Assembly: GCF_041438865.1 (NCBI RefSeq)
Contig: NZ_CP109450.1
Span: 5,210,501 to 5,274,500 of the forward strand
Length of the DNA stretch: 64,000 nucleotides
Direction: 5' to 3'
DNA from: Streptomyces sp. NBC_01471
GTDB lineage: Bacteria; Actinomycetota; Actinomycetes; Streptomycetales; Streptomycetaceae
Shown: positions 41,086 through 50,479 of the stretch, in pieces
Position numbering within the stretch: position 1 is the stretch's first letter
How the letters are laid out: every line of letters begins with the position of its first letter
The notes under the pieces: generated by a model
Database searches by the model: none
What the model was told of the DNA's origin: nothing
Seen by the model: the letters and a program-made list of their open reading frames with translations, nothing else
Made by a program: the position numbers and the translations under genes

Positions 41086-42519
41086 ATGCGCAAGGCGCTC
41101 AGATGGCTGCTCGCGTTCGTGGTGCTCATAGGTACCTTGAGTGCGGCGGGGGCATCGGCCGGTGCGGCCACCGCCGCGGTACCGGACACCCCGGACATCA
41201 AGGCCCGGATCCTCGCGATCCCCGGCATGAGTCTTATCGAGGAGAAGCCCTACGCGGGCTACCGCTTCTTCGTTCTCCAGTACGCCCAGCCCATCGACCA
41301 CCGGCACCCGTCGAAGGGCACCTTCAACCAGCGTTTCACCCTGCTCCACAAGGACACCAGCCGGCCGACGGTCCTGTACACCGGCGGGTACAACGTCTCC
41401 ACCACACCCAGCCGCACCGAGCCGACCCGCATCGTCGACGGCAATCAGGTGTCACTGGAGTACCGCTACTTCACGCCGTCCCGGCCGCAGCCCGCCGACT
41501 GGTCCAAGCTGGACATCTGGCAGGCCGCCAGCGACCAGCACCGGCTGTTCACGGCGCTCAAGAGGATCTACACCCGGAACTGGCTGACCACCGGCGGCTC
41601 CAAGGGCGGCATGACCGCCACCTACTACGAGCGCTACTACCCGAAGGACATGGACGGGGTCGTCGCGTACGTCGCGCCGAACGACGTCGTCAACGACGAG
41701 GACTCGGCGTACGACCGGTTCCTCAGCACCGTCGGCACCAAGGAGTGCCGCGACCGGCTGGAGGGCGTCCAGCGCGAGGCGCTCATCCGCCGCGGGCCGC
41801 TGGAGGAGAAGTACGCCCAGTACGCGAAGGACAACGGCTACACCTTCACCACCGTCGGGTCGCTCGACAAGGCGTACGAGGCCGTGGTGCTCGACTACAT
41901 CTGGGGCTTCTGGCAGTACAGCCTGCTCGCCGACTGCGACACCGTCCCCGCCGACGCCCCGCACGCCACCGACCAGGAGATCTGGGACTCCGTCGACACG
42001 ATCTCCGGGTTCTCCTTCTACACCGACCAGGGACTTGAGACGTACACGCCGTACTACTACCAGGCGGGCACCCAGCTCGGCTCGCCGGACATCAAGCAGC
42101 CCTGGCTCGGCAGGCTGAGCCGCTACGGCTACCAGCCGCCGCGCCACTTCGTCCCCAGCTCCATCCCGATGCACTTCCAGCCGGGCGTGATGGCCGACGT
42201 GGACAACTGGGTGAAGCACCACGCCGACCACATGCTGTACGTGTACGGGCAGAACGACCCCTGGGGCGCCGAGCGCTTCAGTGTCGGGAAGCACCCGCAC
42301 GACAGCTATGTCTACACCGCGCCCGGGATGAACCACGGCGCGAACGTCGACGGCCTCGCCCCCGCCGAGAAGGCGAAGGCCACCGCACGCATCCTGGCCT
42401 GGGCCGGGGTCGCCCCGGCGGCGGTGCAGGCCGACCCGCAGCGGGCCAAGCCGCTCGCCCCGTACGACGCGACGCTCGACCGCAGGAGCCTGGAGCGCGA
42501 GCCGTCGCTGCGGCCGTGA
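41086..42519 (+). CDS. Secreted tripeptidyl aminopeptidase (peptidase family S37)
   Basis: A 477-residue secreted serine peptidase. Residues 1-30 are a signal peptide (LLAFVVLIGTLSAAGASAGA). The S37 (PS-10) fold shows the nucleophile elbow GGSKGGMTATYYERYYP (Ser near 172), the acid region VYGQNDPWGAERF, and the His in APGMNHGANV. These enzymes remove tripeptides from extracellular protein fragments. Length matches the family. RBS AGGGGAGGGC lies before the ATG. A strong hairpin at 42564-42599 follows. Confidence 0.92.
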   Translation: MRKALRWLLAFVVLIGTLSAAGASAGAATAAVPDTPDIKARILAIPGMSLIEEKPYAGYRFFVLQYAQPIDHRHPSKGTFNQRFTLLHKDTSRPTVLYTGGYNVSTTPSRTEPTRIVDGNQVSLEYRYFTPSRPQPADWSKLDIWQAASDQHRLFTALKRIYTRNWLTTGGSKGGMTATYYERYYPKDMDGVVAYVAPNDVVNDEDSAYDRFLSTVGTKECRDRLEGVQREALIRRGPLEEKYAQYAKDNGYTFTTVGSLDKAYEAVVLDYIWGFWQYSLLADCDTVPADAPHATDQEIWDSVDTISGFSFYTDQGLETYTPYYYQAGTQLGSPDIKQPWLGRLSRYGYQPPRHFVPSSIPMHFQPGVMADVDNWVKHHADHMLYVYGQNDPWGAERFSVGKHPHDSYVYTAPGMNHGANVDGLAPAEKAKATARILAWAGVAPAAVQADPQRAKPLAPYDATLDRRSLEREPSLRP

Positions 42520-42563
42520 CACCGGCACCGGCCGTCAACCGGGCTGTCGCTGAAGCAGGTTGA

Positions 42564-42599
42564 GCTGTGCCCGCCGCGAAACACCGCGGCGGGCACAGC
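42564..42599. terminator. Perfect 15-bp hairpin between S37 peptidase and GH3 genes
   Basis: GCTGTGCCCGCCGCG (42564-42578), a 6-base loop AAACAC and the exact complement (42585-42599) lie between two converging genes. A strong bidirectional terminator. Confidence 0.85.
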
Positions 42600-42612
42600 C
42601 TCTGCCGGGGGG

Positions 42613-44439
42613 TCAGTACGTCAGGCCGTGCCCCACCGGGTACAGCACCTTCGTGGGATCGTCCGCGCGCTGGACGGGCACCGGCAGCAGGCCGCGCGGC
42701 GAGACCCGGCCCGCGATCACCCGTGCGGCCGCCCGGAGTTCGACATCCGTCCAGCTGTACGTGGCGAGCGCGGCCCGGACGCCGGGGAGCTGGGCGATGT
42801 CGTACGGATTGCGGACCGCGATCTGCACCACCGGGACCCCGGTCGCGACCAGGGCCGCCACCAGCTTGGTCTGTGCGTCGCCGGCGACCACGTCGTAGGT
42901 GCCGACGATCACCGCGTCCTTGCCCGCTGCCGCGGCCACCGCGCTGTCGATCAGCGCGGCGGTGGGCGCGGTACCGGTCGGGAGCACCGCGGTGGTGAAG
43001 CCCAGACCGGTCAGCTCCTTGCCGAGCACGGTGGTGGGCGGCCCCGTCGTCCCCGTGGGTGACGCGGGGTCGGGGCCGACGACCAGCAGACTCCGGGCGC
43101 GGCGCCGGGAGAGCGGCAGCAGCCGGTCCGTGTTCACCAGCAGGGTGGTGGTCCGCTCGGCGATCAGGTCGGCCGACACGAGATGGGACCGGATGCCGAC
43201 CGTCCGGTCCACCCGGACCCCGGCCACGTACGGGCTGCTGAAGAGCGCGCGCCGCTCCTTGAGCCGCAGGATCCGCAGGATCGATTCGTCCAGCCGCTCC
43301 TCGGTGAGCTCCCCGCTCCGCACCGCGCCGAGCACCGCCTTCCACGCGGTGGCGAGGTCCGGCGGGTTCAGCAGCTGGTCGACGCCGGCCTTGAGCGCCA
43401 GCACCGGCACCCGGTCGTCGCCGTACTTGTCCCGTACGCCCTGCATCCCCAGCGAGTCGGTGACGACGACGCCGTCGTACCCCAGCTCCTCGCGGAGGAT
43501 GCCGGTGAGGATCGGCTGCGACAGGGTGGCCGGATCGTTGCTCGGATCCAGTGCGGGGAACTGGATGTGCGCCGTCATGATCGCGTCGATCCCGGCCGCG
43601 ACGGCCGCCTTGAAGGGCGGCGCGTCGATGCGCTCCCACTCCTCGCGGGTGTGGGTGATGACCGGGATCCCGGTGTGGCTGTCGACCGCGGTGTCGCCGT
43701 GGCCGGGGAAGTGCTTGGCGGTGGCGGCGACCTGAGAGCTCTGATACCCCTGCACCTCGGCGGCGACCAGCCGGGCCACGGCGGCCGGTTCCGAGCCGAA
43801 GGAGCGCACTCCGATGACCGGGTTGGCGGGGTTCACGTTGACGTCGGCGTCCGTCGAGTAGTCCTGCCGGATGCCGATCGCCCGCAGCTCGGCCCCGGAG
43901 ATCCGGCCGACCGTACGGACGTCCTCGCGCGAGCGCCCCGCGCCGAGCGCCATCGCGCCGGGGAAGAGGGCGGCCGGGTAGCCGACCCGGCAGACGATGC
44001 CGTGCTCCTGGTCGGTGGCGATCAGCAGCGGTACGGGGGTGGGCTGGGCGAGACCGGCGCGCTGGATGCCGTTGGAGAGGGCGGCGATCTGGTGCGGGTC
44101 GCGGGTGTTGTGCGCCCAGCTGAAGTAGATGATGCCGCCGACGTGGTACTTGGCGATCAGCTCGGCGGCGGTGCGGACACCGATCTCTTTCAGGTTGGCG
44201 TCGATGTCGGCCTGGTCGGGTGCGGTGGCGGAGTGTCCGTACACCCGCATCACGAAGAGCTGGCCGACCTTCTCCTCGATGCTCATGCGGCCGATGAGCT
44301 TCTTGAGCTGCCGGTCGTGACCACTGGGGTCGGGACCGGGGCGGTGGGGATCGGCGTGGGCGGTGACGCCCGTGGCTGCTGCGGCGACCGCGGCTGCGGT
44401 AGCGATGAGCAGAGAGCGTCTGGAGGTGCGGAACTGCAC
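42613..44439 (-). CDS. Exported GH3 beta-N-acetylglucosaminidase
   Basis: A 608-residue family 3 glycoside hydrolase. The start is GTG at 44439 with GGAAGGGG upstream, giving a twin-arginine-like signal (RTSRRSLLIATAAAV) with a Ala-rich hydrophobic core ending AHA. The NagZ-type motif KHFPGHGDTAVDSH and the nucleophile region VVTDSLGMQG mark it as a beta-N-acetylglucosaminidase (catalytic Asp plus His-Asp dyad) of the retaining, phosphorylase-like kind. A C-terminal GH3 beta-sandwich domain follows. It may process chitobiose or muropeptides outside the cell. An upstream in-frame ATG at 44655 would add about 70 non-conserved residues and is rejected. Confidence 0.92.
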   Translation of the reverse strand: MQFRTSRRSLLIATAAAVAAAATGVTAHADPHRPGPDPSGHDRQLKKLIGRMSIEEKVGQLFVMRVYGHSATAPDQADIDANLKEIGVRTAAELIAKYHVGGIIYFSWAHNTRDPHQIAALSNGIQRAGLAQPTPVPLLIATDQEHGIVCRVGYPAALFPGAMALGAGRSREDVRTVGRISGAELRAIGIRQDYSTDADVNVNPANPVIGVRSFGSEPAAVARLVAAEVQGYQSSQVAATAKHFPGHGDTAVDSHTGIPVITHTREEWERIDAPPFKAAVAAGIDAIMTAHIQFPALDPSNDPATLSQPILTGILREELGYDGVVVTDSLGMQGVRDKYGDDRVPVLALKAGVDQLLNPPDLATAWKAVLGAVRSGELTEERLDESILRILRLKERRALFSSPYVAGVRVDRTVGIRSHLVSADLIAERTTTLLVNTDRLLPLSRRRARSLLVVGPDPASPTGTTGPPTTVLGKELTGLGFTTAVLPTGTAPTAALIDSAVAAAAGKDAVIVGTYDVVAGDAQTKLVAALVATGVPVVQIAVRNPYDIAQLPGVRAALATYSWTDVELRAAARVIAGRVSPRGLLPVPVQRADDPTKVLYPVGHGLTY

Positions 44440-44623
44440 TGGTGCCCCTTCCGGCCATGCTGCGCAAGGAATCTGAAGGAAACTTCCAAGCAGCACCGAT
44501 ATCCGGAAACTAACTGCCAGGTCAAGGGTGCGTGCCGGATCGGGGCGGCATTGGCCCATTTGCCCGCGGTCCGCCCTGTCCGGCCCGCCCTGCCGGTCCC
44601 CGACAGGGCGGACCGGACAGGAC

Positions 44624-45433
44624 CTAGCTGCCCGGCCGGTTCGCGGCCCCGCCACCGGCCAGCCGCTCCAGATGCTCCCGGCCCGCCGTCAGCAGCCCCG
44701 GCAGTTCGGCCGCCTGCGGATACCAGCGCTTCTCGTACTCCCAGCAGAGCCACCCCTGATCCGGCGCGAGCAGCTCTACGCACTCGGCGAGCGGCAGCAC
44801 CCCGGCGCCGAGCGCCAGCGGGGTGGTGTCCTCGGCCGACGCGATGTCCTTGACCTGCGTGTAGCCGAGGTGCGGGGCGAGGACGGCATGGCTGGCCGCC
44901 GGGGTCTCGCCGCCCAGCCAGGTGTGCATCACGTCCCAGAGTGCGCCGACGTTCAGGTGGCCGACCGGGCCGAGCACCCGGGCCGCGTCGGCGCCCGTGC
45001 GGTGCGAGTCATGGGTTTCGAGGAGGATGCGGACGCCCTTGTCGGCGGCGACCTCGGCGGCCACTCCCAGCCTGCGGGCGGCGGCAGCGTCGGCCTCGGC
45101 CGGCTCCTGGCCGCCACCGCCGGGGAAGACCCGGACGAACGGGGCGCCGAGGTCGGCGGCGAGGAAGACCAGCTCGGCGAGGTCGCCCTCGATCTCCTTG
45201 TCGTCGCCGGGCGCGGCCACCCGTACATATCCGGCCACTCCGAGGATCTCGACGCCGCCGCGGGCGAACTCCTCGCGGGCGGCGGCCCGTTCCCGCAGCC
45301 CGGTGCCGGGGTGCAGCGCCTCCTCGGCGTGGGCGCGCAGTTCGACCCCCTGGTAGCCGCTGTCCGCTGCGAGCCGCACCACGTCCGGGACGGTGATTCC
45401 TGGCACTCCGAGGGTGGAGAACGCGAATTTCAA
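44624..45433 (-). CDS. Sugar phosphate isomerase/epimerase-like TIM barrel
   Basis: A 269-residue xylose-isomerase-like TIM barrel (IolE/IolI type). It opens KFAFSTLGVPG, has the metal-binding Glu in ILLETHDSHRTG and His/Asp in LWDVMHTWLGG, plus WEYEKRWYP near the end. The start is TTG at 45433 with AGGAAGGA upstream; the in-frame upstream ATG at 45574 lacks conserved residues. It stands on the minus strand beside a LacI-regulated sugar gene set and probably belongs to that catabolic pathway. Substrate unknown. Confidence 0.82.
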   Translation of the reverse strand: MKFAFSTLGVPGITVPDVVRLAADSGYQGVELRAHAEEALHPGTGLRERAAAREEFARGGVEILGVAGYVRVAAPGDDKEIEGDLAELVFLAADLGAPFVRVFPGGGGQEPAEADAAAARRLGVAAEVAADKGVRILLETHDSHRTGADAARVLGPVGHLNVGALWDVMHTWLGGETPAASHAVLAPHLGYTQVKDIASAEDTTPLALGAGVLPLAECVELLAPDQGWLCWEYEKRWYPQAAELPGLLTAGREHLERLAGGGAANRPGS

Positions 45434-45654
45434 CGCACTGTTCCTTCCTGAAGGCTGAGCCGCCGGCCCTGGCCCCGGCGCCCTGGCAGTTCCGTCAGAT
45501 CTGTTGGTTCGGTCGGTTCTGGTTCCGCTTGCCCTGGTTCCCGCAGATCTTGCCTGCTGATGCCAGGACATCATTGGTCCACCGGGCGCGTTCCCGGTAG
45601 CCCGCCTCGCGGGCGGGGCCGTTCACCACCCCGGCCGGCGCACGGCCGGCCCCG

Positions 45655-46716
45655 TCACCGCCCGGGTGCGGCCGTCGACGCGCGGATCACCAGCTCGCCC
45701 CGTACCACCGCGACCCCGCCCTTCGGCGCCGCCTCCCGGCCCATCGCCAGCCGTCCGGCCCGCGCCCCCGCCTCGTGCAGCGGCAGCCGCACCGTCGTCA
45801 GCGCCGGGACGGCGTCCACCGAGAACGGCAGATCGTCGAAACCGGCCACCGAGACGTCCTCGGGAATCCGCAGGCCCTGCTCCCGCAGCGCCGCGCACGC
45901 CCCCAGCGCCACCGTGTCGTTCGCCGCCACGACGGCCGTCAACCCCGGCTCCCTGCGGAGCAGTTCGAGGGTGGCGTCGTAGCCGGAACGGCGGTCGTAC
46001 GGGCCGTGGACCGTGAGGCAGGACCGGCCGTCGGACAGTCCGGCCGCCGCCATGGCCCGCCGGTGGCCCTCCAGGCGGTCGCGGGTGGTCGTCCGTTCGG
46101 CGGGACCGGCCACATAACCGATCCGCCGGTGTCCCAGGGTCAGCAGATGCTCGGTGAGCCGCTGTCCGCCGCCCCGGTTGTCGAAGGGCAGCGCGGTCAC
46201 CGCGGACTCGCTGCCGGGGATCGGCGGGCGCCCGCAGAGCACCACGCGCGTGCCCGCGTCGGTCAGTTTCGCGAGCTTCGCGGAGACCGCCGCGGTGTGC
46301 TCCGGGTCCTCGATGGCGCCCCCGGTCAGCACGACCGCGGCGGCGCGCTGGCGCTGGAGGAGCGTGAGATAGGTGAGTTCGCGCTCCGGGGAGCCGCCGG
46401 TGTTGCAGACGACCGCCAGTTTCTCGCCGCCCGCGCGCCCGCTGCCCTCCTGGCCGCCGATCTCGGACTGGGCCGCGCCCGCCATGATGCCGAAGAACGG
46501 GTCGGCGATGTCGTTGACCAGGATGCCGACCAGGTCGGACGTGGCGGCGGCCAGGGAGCTGGCCGGGCCGTTCAGTACGTAGTCCAGCTCGGTCACGGCC
46601 GCCAGCACGCGCTCCCGGGTGGCCGCCGCCACCGGGTAGTTGCCGTTGAGCACGCGGGACACCGTCGCCGGGGACACCCGTGCGCGGGCCGCGACGTCCG
46701 CGAGGGTCGCTGTCAT
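45655..46716 (-). CDS. LacI-family transcriptional regulator
   Basis: A 353-residue regulator. N-terminal helix-turn-helix with hinge: TLADVAARARVSPATVSRVLNG and YPVAAATRERVLAAVTELDYV. The C-terminal periplasmic-binding-like domain has VGILVNDIADPFFGIMAGAAQ, RRIGYVAGP and VSVAGFDDLPFSVDAVPALTTVR. It is divergent from the Gfo/Idh-DUF993-isomerase operon, and a palindromic AAGCGCTT operator sits between them, so it should repress that operon until a sugar ligand binds. Earlier in-frame starts (46743) lack support. Confidence 0.93.
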   Translation of the reverse strand: MTATLADVAARARVSPATVSRVLNGNYPVAAATRERVLAAVTELDYVLNGPASSLAAATSDLVGILVNDIADPFFGIMAGAAQSEIGGQEGSGRAGGEKLAVVCNTGGSPERELTYLTLLQRQRAAAVVLTGGAIEDPEHTAAVSAKLAKLTDAGTRVVLCGRPPIPGSESAVTALPFDNRGGGQRLTEHLLTLGHRRIGYVAGPAERTTTRDRLEGHRRAMAAAGLSDGRSCLTVHGPYDRRSGYDATLELLRREPGLTAVVAANDTVALGACAALREQGLRIPEDVSVAGFDDLPFSVDAVPALTTVRLPLHEAGARAGRLAMGREAAPKGGVAVVRGELVIRASTAAPGR

Positions 46717-46842
46717 GTCTGCCTCCGTGCCACTCGCCCGCATCTCCTGTCAGCTGATCGCGACTCAGGTGATCGCAACCCTGTGCGCCTGCCCGTGCCT
46801 CTTGTCGGGGCCGGTGTGCGCAGGTTAGCTTCATAGCGCTTA

Positions 46843-46854
46843 GAAAGCGCTTGC
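46843..46854. promoter_or_regulatory. LacI-family operator
   Basis: GAAAGCGCTTGC, with the perfect core AAGCGCTT (46845-46852), fits the LacI/GalR operator pattern. A second AGCGCT half-site lies just upstream (46835-46840). It is 25 bases before the Gfo/Idh start and 127 bases before the LacI start. Confidence 0.75.
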
Positions 46855-46878
46855 TATGACCGTGTGGAGGGATCTTTC

Positions 46879-48030
46879 GTGACACGTAAGACAGTGCGGA
46901 TCGCCATGAACGGCGTGACCGGCCGGATGGGCTACCGCCAGCACCTGGTCCGCTCCCTCCTCGCGATCCGGGAGGAGGGCGGCCTGGACCTCGGCGACGG
47001 CACCGTGCTCTGGCCCGAGATCGTCCTGGTCGGCCGACGTGAGCACGCCCTCCGGGCGATGGCCGAGAAGCACGGGCTCGACCACTGGTCCACCGACCTC
47101 GACGCCGTCCTGGCCGACCCGGCCGTGGACATCTACTTCGACGCCCAGGTCACCTCGGCCCGTGAGGAGGCGCTGCGGAAGGCCATCGCCGCCGGGAAGC
47201 ACATCTACACCGAGAAGCCGACCGCGACCGACCTGGACGGCGCGCTGGAGCTGGCGCGGCTGGCCGGGGCGGCCGGGATCAAGCACGGCGTCGTCCAGGA
47301 CAAGCTGTTCCTGCCGGGGCTGCTGAAGCTCAAGCGGCTCATCGACGGCGGCTTCTTCGGGAAGATCCTGTCCATCCGGGGCGAGTTCGGCTACTGGGTC
47401 TTCGAGGGCGACTGGCAGGAGGCCCAGCGCCCCTCGTGGAACTACCGCACGGAGGACGGCGGCGGCATCGTCGTGGACATGTTCCCGCACTGGGAGTACG
47501 TCCTGCACGAGCTGTTCGGCCGCGTCACCTCCGTACAGGCGCTCGCCACCACACACATCCCGCAGCGCTGGGACGAGCGGTCCGAGCCGTACGAGGCGAC
47601 CGCCGACGACTCCGCGTACGGCATCTTCCAGCTGGAGAGCGGCGCGGTCGCCCAGATCAACTCCTCCTGGGCGGTGCGGGTCAACCGCGACGAGCTGGTC
47701 GAGTTCCAGGTCGACGGCACGGAGGGCTCGGCTGTCGCGGGGCTGCGCAACTGCCGCGTCCAGCACCGCAGTTCCACCCCGAAGCCGGTCTGGAACCCGG
47801 ACCTGCCCGCCACCCACGCGTTCCGCGACCAGTGGCAGGAGGTCCCGGACAACGGTGACTTCGGCAACGGCTTCAAGGTCCAGTGGGAGCTGTTCCTGCG
47901 CCACATCGCGCTCGACGAGCCGTACCACTGGGACCTGCTGGCCGGAGCGCGCGGTGTGCAGCTCGCCGAGCTGGGGCTGAAGTCGTCCGCCGAGGGCCGC
48001 CGTCTCGACGTTCCGGAGGTCACCCTGTGA
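46879..48030 (+). CDS. Gfo/Idh/MocA-family oxidoreductase
   Basis: A 383-residue NAD(P)-dependent dehydrogenase. The Rossmann part has RIAMNGVTGRMGYRQ and IYTEKPTATDLDGAL, where EKP is the family catalytic motif. The C-terminal substrate domain follows, with GGGIVVDMFPHWEYVL. GTG start at 46879 with GGAGG nine bases upstream. The stop overlaps the GTG of the next gene (GTGA). It likely oxidises a sugar or inositol-like substrate as the first step of the LacI-controlled pathway. Exact substrate unknown. Confidence 0.9.
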   Translation: MTRKTVRIAMNGVTGRMGYRQHLVRSLLAIREEGGLDLGDGTVLWPEIVLVGRREHALRAMAEKHGLDHWSTDLDAVLADPAVDIYFDAQVTSAREEALRKAIAAGKHIYTEKPTATDLDGALELARLAGAAGIKHGVVQDKLFLPGLLKLKRLIDGGFFGKILSIRGEFGYWVFEGDWQEAQRPSWNYRTEDGGGIVVDMFPHWEYVLHELFGRVTSVQALATTHIPQRWDERSEPYEATADDSAYGIFQLESGAVAQINSSWAVRVNRDELVEFQVDGTEGSAVAGLRNCRVQHRSSTPKPVWNPDLPATHAFRDQWQEVPDNGDFGNGFKVQWELFLRHIALDEPYHWDLLAGARGVQLAELGLKSSAEGRRLDVPEVTL

Positions 48031-49208
48031 CGATCCTGCTTCCGCGCCCGGGCACCGGTGCCGGCGGGAACGCGGGCGGTACGTACGCCTACACGCCCCG
48101 CACCGAACCCGCCGCGTTCACGCTGGGCGGCGCGCCGCTCGCCTCCCGTACCGTCTTCTCCGCCGCGCACGTCGTCGCCGACCCGTACGCCGATGTCTCG
48201 CCGGACGGGCCGCCCGCCGTCGACTGGGAGGCCACCCTCGCCTTCCGCCGCCACCTCTGGTCCCACGGGCTCGGCGTGGCGGAGGCCATGGACACCGCGC
48301 AGCGCGGCATGGGCCTGGACTGGCCGGTCGCGGCGGAGCTGATCCGCCGGTCGGCCGCCGAGGCGAAGTCGGTGGGCGGTGCCATCGCCTGCGGCGTCGG
48401 CACCGACCAGCTCCCGCCGGGCGAGGTGACGCTGAACCAGGTCGCCGAGGCGTACGAGGACCAGCTCACCGTCGTCGAGGAGACCGGCGCACAGGCGATC
48501 CTGATGGCCTCGCGCGGGCTCGCCGCCGCTGCGAAGAGCCCCGACGACTACCTGGAGATCTACGGCCATCTGCTGCGCCAGTGCGCCGAGCCGGTCATCC
48601 TGCACTGGCTCGGCCCGATGTTCGACCCGGCGCTCGACGGCTACTGGGGCTCACCGGACCTGGACGCGGCGACCGGGACCTTCCTGGAGGTCATCGCGGC
48701 CCACCCGGACAAGGTGGACGGCATCAAGGTGTCGCTGCTCGACGCCGGACGTGAGGTGGAGCTGCGCCGCAGGCTCCCCGACGGGGTCCGCTGCTACACC
48801 GGGGACGACTTCAACTACCCGGAGCTGATCGCGGGCGACGAACGCGGCTTCAGCCACGCCCTGCTCGGCATCTTCGACCCGCTCGGTCCGCTGGCCGCCG
48901 AGGCGGTGCGCGTCCTGGACACCGGCGACACCCGGGGGTTCCGGGACATCCTGGACCCCACGGTCGAGCTGTCCCGCCATCTCTTCCAGACCCCGACCCG
49001 CTTCTACAAGACGGGCGTCGTCCTTCTCGCCTGGCTGGCCGGGCACCAGTCGCACTTCACGATGGTGGGCGGCCTCCAGTCGGCGCGCTCGCTGCCGCAC
49101 CTGGCGCGGGCGTACGAACTGGCCGACCGTCTCGGCCTCTTCCCCGACCCGGCGCTCGCCGAGATCCGGATGACGTCCCTGCTCAGTGTGTACGGAGTCG
49201 CGCAGTGA
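48027..49208 (+). CDS. DUF993 family, dihydrodipicolinate-synthase-like aldolase
   Basis: A 393-residue protein of the DUF993 family, distantly related to DapA/NAL aldolases. Visible: VDWEATLAFRRHLWSHGLGVAEAMDT, GVGTDQLPPGE, VILHWLGPMFDP, and the region DKVDGIKVSLLD where a lysine could form a Schiff base. It overlaps both neighbours by four bases (GTGA), so the three genes are one coupled operon. Members occur in sugar-catabolism operons beside Gfo/Idh and isomerase genes; the reaction is not established to my knowledge. Confidence 0.88.
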   Translation: MTILLPRPGTGAGGNAGGTYAYTPRTEPAAFTLGGAPLASRTVFSAAHVVADPYADVSPDGPPAVDWEATLAFRRHLWSHGLGVAEAMDTAQRGMGLDWPVAAELIRRSAAEAKSVGGAIACGVGTDQLPPGEVTLNQVAEAYEDQLTVVEETGAQAILMASRGLAAAAKSPDDYLEIYGHLLRQCAEPVILHWLGPMFDPALDGYWGSPDLDAATGTFLEVIAAHPDKVDGIKVSLLDAGREVELRRRLPDGVRCYTGDDFNYPELIAGDERGFSHALLGIFDPLGPLAAEAVRVLDTGDTRGFRDILDPTVELSRHLFQTPTRFYKTGVVLLAWLAGHQSHFTMVGGLQSARSLPHLARAYELADRLGLFPDPALAEIRMTSLLSVYGVAQ

Positions 49209-50038
49209 CCGCAGACCTCACCCGCTTCAGCATCAACCAGATGACCGTGAAGCAGCTCGCCCTGCCCGAACTGGTCTCCGCCTGCACCGACCTGGGCGTT
49301 CCGGGGGTCGGCCTGTGGCGCGAACCGGTCCAGGAGTACGGAGTGGAGGCGGCCGCCGCGCTCGTACGGGACGCGGGCCTGAGCGTCACCACGCTCTGCC
49401 GGGGCGGCTTCCTCACCGCGACCGACGCGGCCGGGCGGGCGGCGGCGCTGGCGGACAACCGCAAGGCGATCGACGAGGCGGTGACGCTGGGCACCGACAC
49501 CCTGGTGCTGGTCTCGGGCGGCCTCCCGGCCGGTTCGAAGGATCTGCACGGCGCACGCGAACGGATCGCGGACGCGCTGGCCGAACTGGGCCCGTACGCG
49601 GCCGAACGCGGGGTGCGCCTCGCGATCGAACCGCTGCACCCGATGTTCGCCGCGGACCGCTGCGTGGTCTCGACCCTGACCCAGGCCCTGGACCTGGCGG
49701 AACGCTTCCCGGCCGACCAGGTGGGCGTCGCCGTGGACACGTACCACATCTGGTGGGACGACCAGGCGCCCGCGCAGGTGGCCCGGGCGGGGGCGGGCGG
49801 CCGCATCTGCACGTTCCAGCTGGCGGACTGGACCACCCCGCTGCCCGCCGGGGTCCTGAACGGCCGCGGCCAGCTCGGCGACGGGTCGGTCGACCTGCGG
49901 GAGTGGCGCGAGCGGGTGGACGCGGCCGGATACACGGGGCCGGTCGAAGTGGAGCTGTTCAACGACGAGTTGTGGACGCGGGACGGCGTGGAACTGCTGC
50001 GGGAGACGGCCGAGCGGTATGTGAAGCACGCGCTGTAG
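49205..50038 (+). CDS. Sugar phosphate isomerase/epimerase-like TIM barrel
   Basis: A 277-residue xylose-isomerase-like TIM barrel, different from that at 44624-45433. It opens FSINQMTVKQLALPELVSAC, has RLAIEPLHPMFAADRC (metal Glu), VAVDTYHIWWD (Asp/His) and VEVELFNDELW (final Glu). The GTG start overlaps the DUF993 stop (GTGA). Likely the isomerase step of the LacI-controlled pathway. Last gene of the operon, with a hairpin at 50180-50213. Confidence 0.88.
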   Translation: MTADLTRFSINQMTVKQLALPELVSACTDLGVPGVGLWREPVQEYGVEAAAALVRDAGLSVTTLCRGGFLTATDAAGRAAALADNRKAIDEAVTLGTDTLVLVSGGLPAGSKDLHGARERIADALAELGPYAAERGVRLAIEPLHPMFAADRCVVSTLTQALDLAERFPADQVGVAVDTYHIWWDDQAPAQVARAGAGGRICTFQLADWTTPLPAGVLNGRGQLGDGSVDLREWRERVDAAGYTGPVEVELFNDELWTRDGVELLRETAERYVKHAL

Positions 50039-50179
50039 CGGCGGTCGCAGGGGCGGCGGGGCGGTGTCGGTGCAGCAGTCCGTGCAGCACACGCCCTTGG
50101 GCGTTCATGGTCCGGTTCCGATCGACCAGCCACCCCTGCGGGGAGATCTCTCGCCAGGTGGTCACCACCGGCACAGCGA

Positions 50180-50213
50180 AGGCCCGCTCTCGGTCTGGAC
50201 GGAGAGCGGGCCT
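50180..50213. terminator. Hairpin after the sugar-catabolism operon
   Basis: AGGCCCGCTCTC (50180-50191) and GAGAGCGGGCCT (50202-50213) form a perfect 12-bp stem with a 10-base loop, between the isomerase gene and the converging DUF397 gene. The 209-base gap shows nothing else. Confidence 0.75.
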
Positions 50214-50247
50214 CGACACTTGCTGGAGCCGGAGCCCCGGCTTGCGG

Positions 50248-50457
50248 TTACGGGACCAGGCCCTGCTGTCGCGCCTGAATTCCGCCCACGTAGGCGGTGT
50301 ACTCGCCATCCGTGAGCCAGATCTTCTGATCCTTGTTGATCGAATGGCGCAGAACCCAGCCTCCTTCTATCCGCGTAGCCTCCAGGCAGTCTCCCGACCC
50401 GCCGCCGCCTGACAGGTCGGACTTGGTCCAGGTGGCTTCCGTGAGGTCCTGTGCCAT
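50248..50457 (-). CDS. DUF397 protein (second copy)
   Basis: A 69-residue DUF397 protein: TWTKSDLSGGGGSGDCLEA is the family signature, followed by a variable half (RHSINKDQKIWLTDGEYTAYV). It is placed after an XRE gene like the pair at 27508-28501. The start at 50457 (MAQDLTEATW) gives normal family length; a GTG at 50487 overlapping the XRE stop is an alternative that would couple translation. Function unknown. Confidence 0.85.
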   Translation of the reverse strand: MAQDLTEATWTKSDLSGGGGSGDCLEATRIEGGWVLRHSINKDQKIWLTDGEYTAYVGGIQARQQGLVP

Positions 50458-50479
50458 CAGGGACTGGAGGTGTTCTTCC

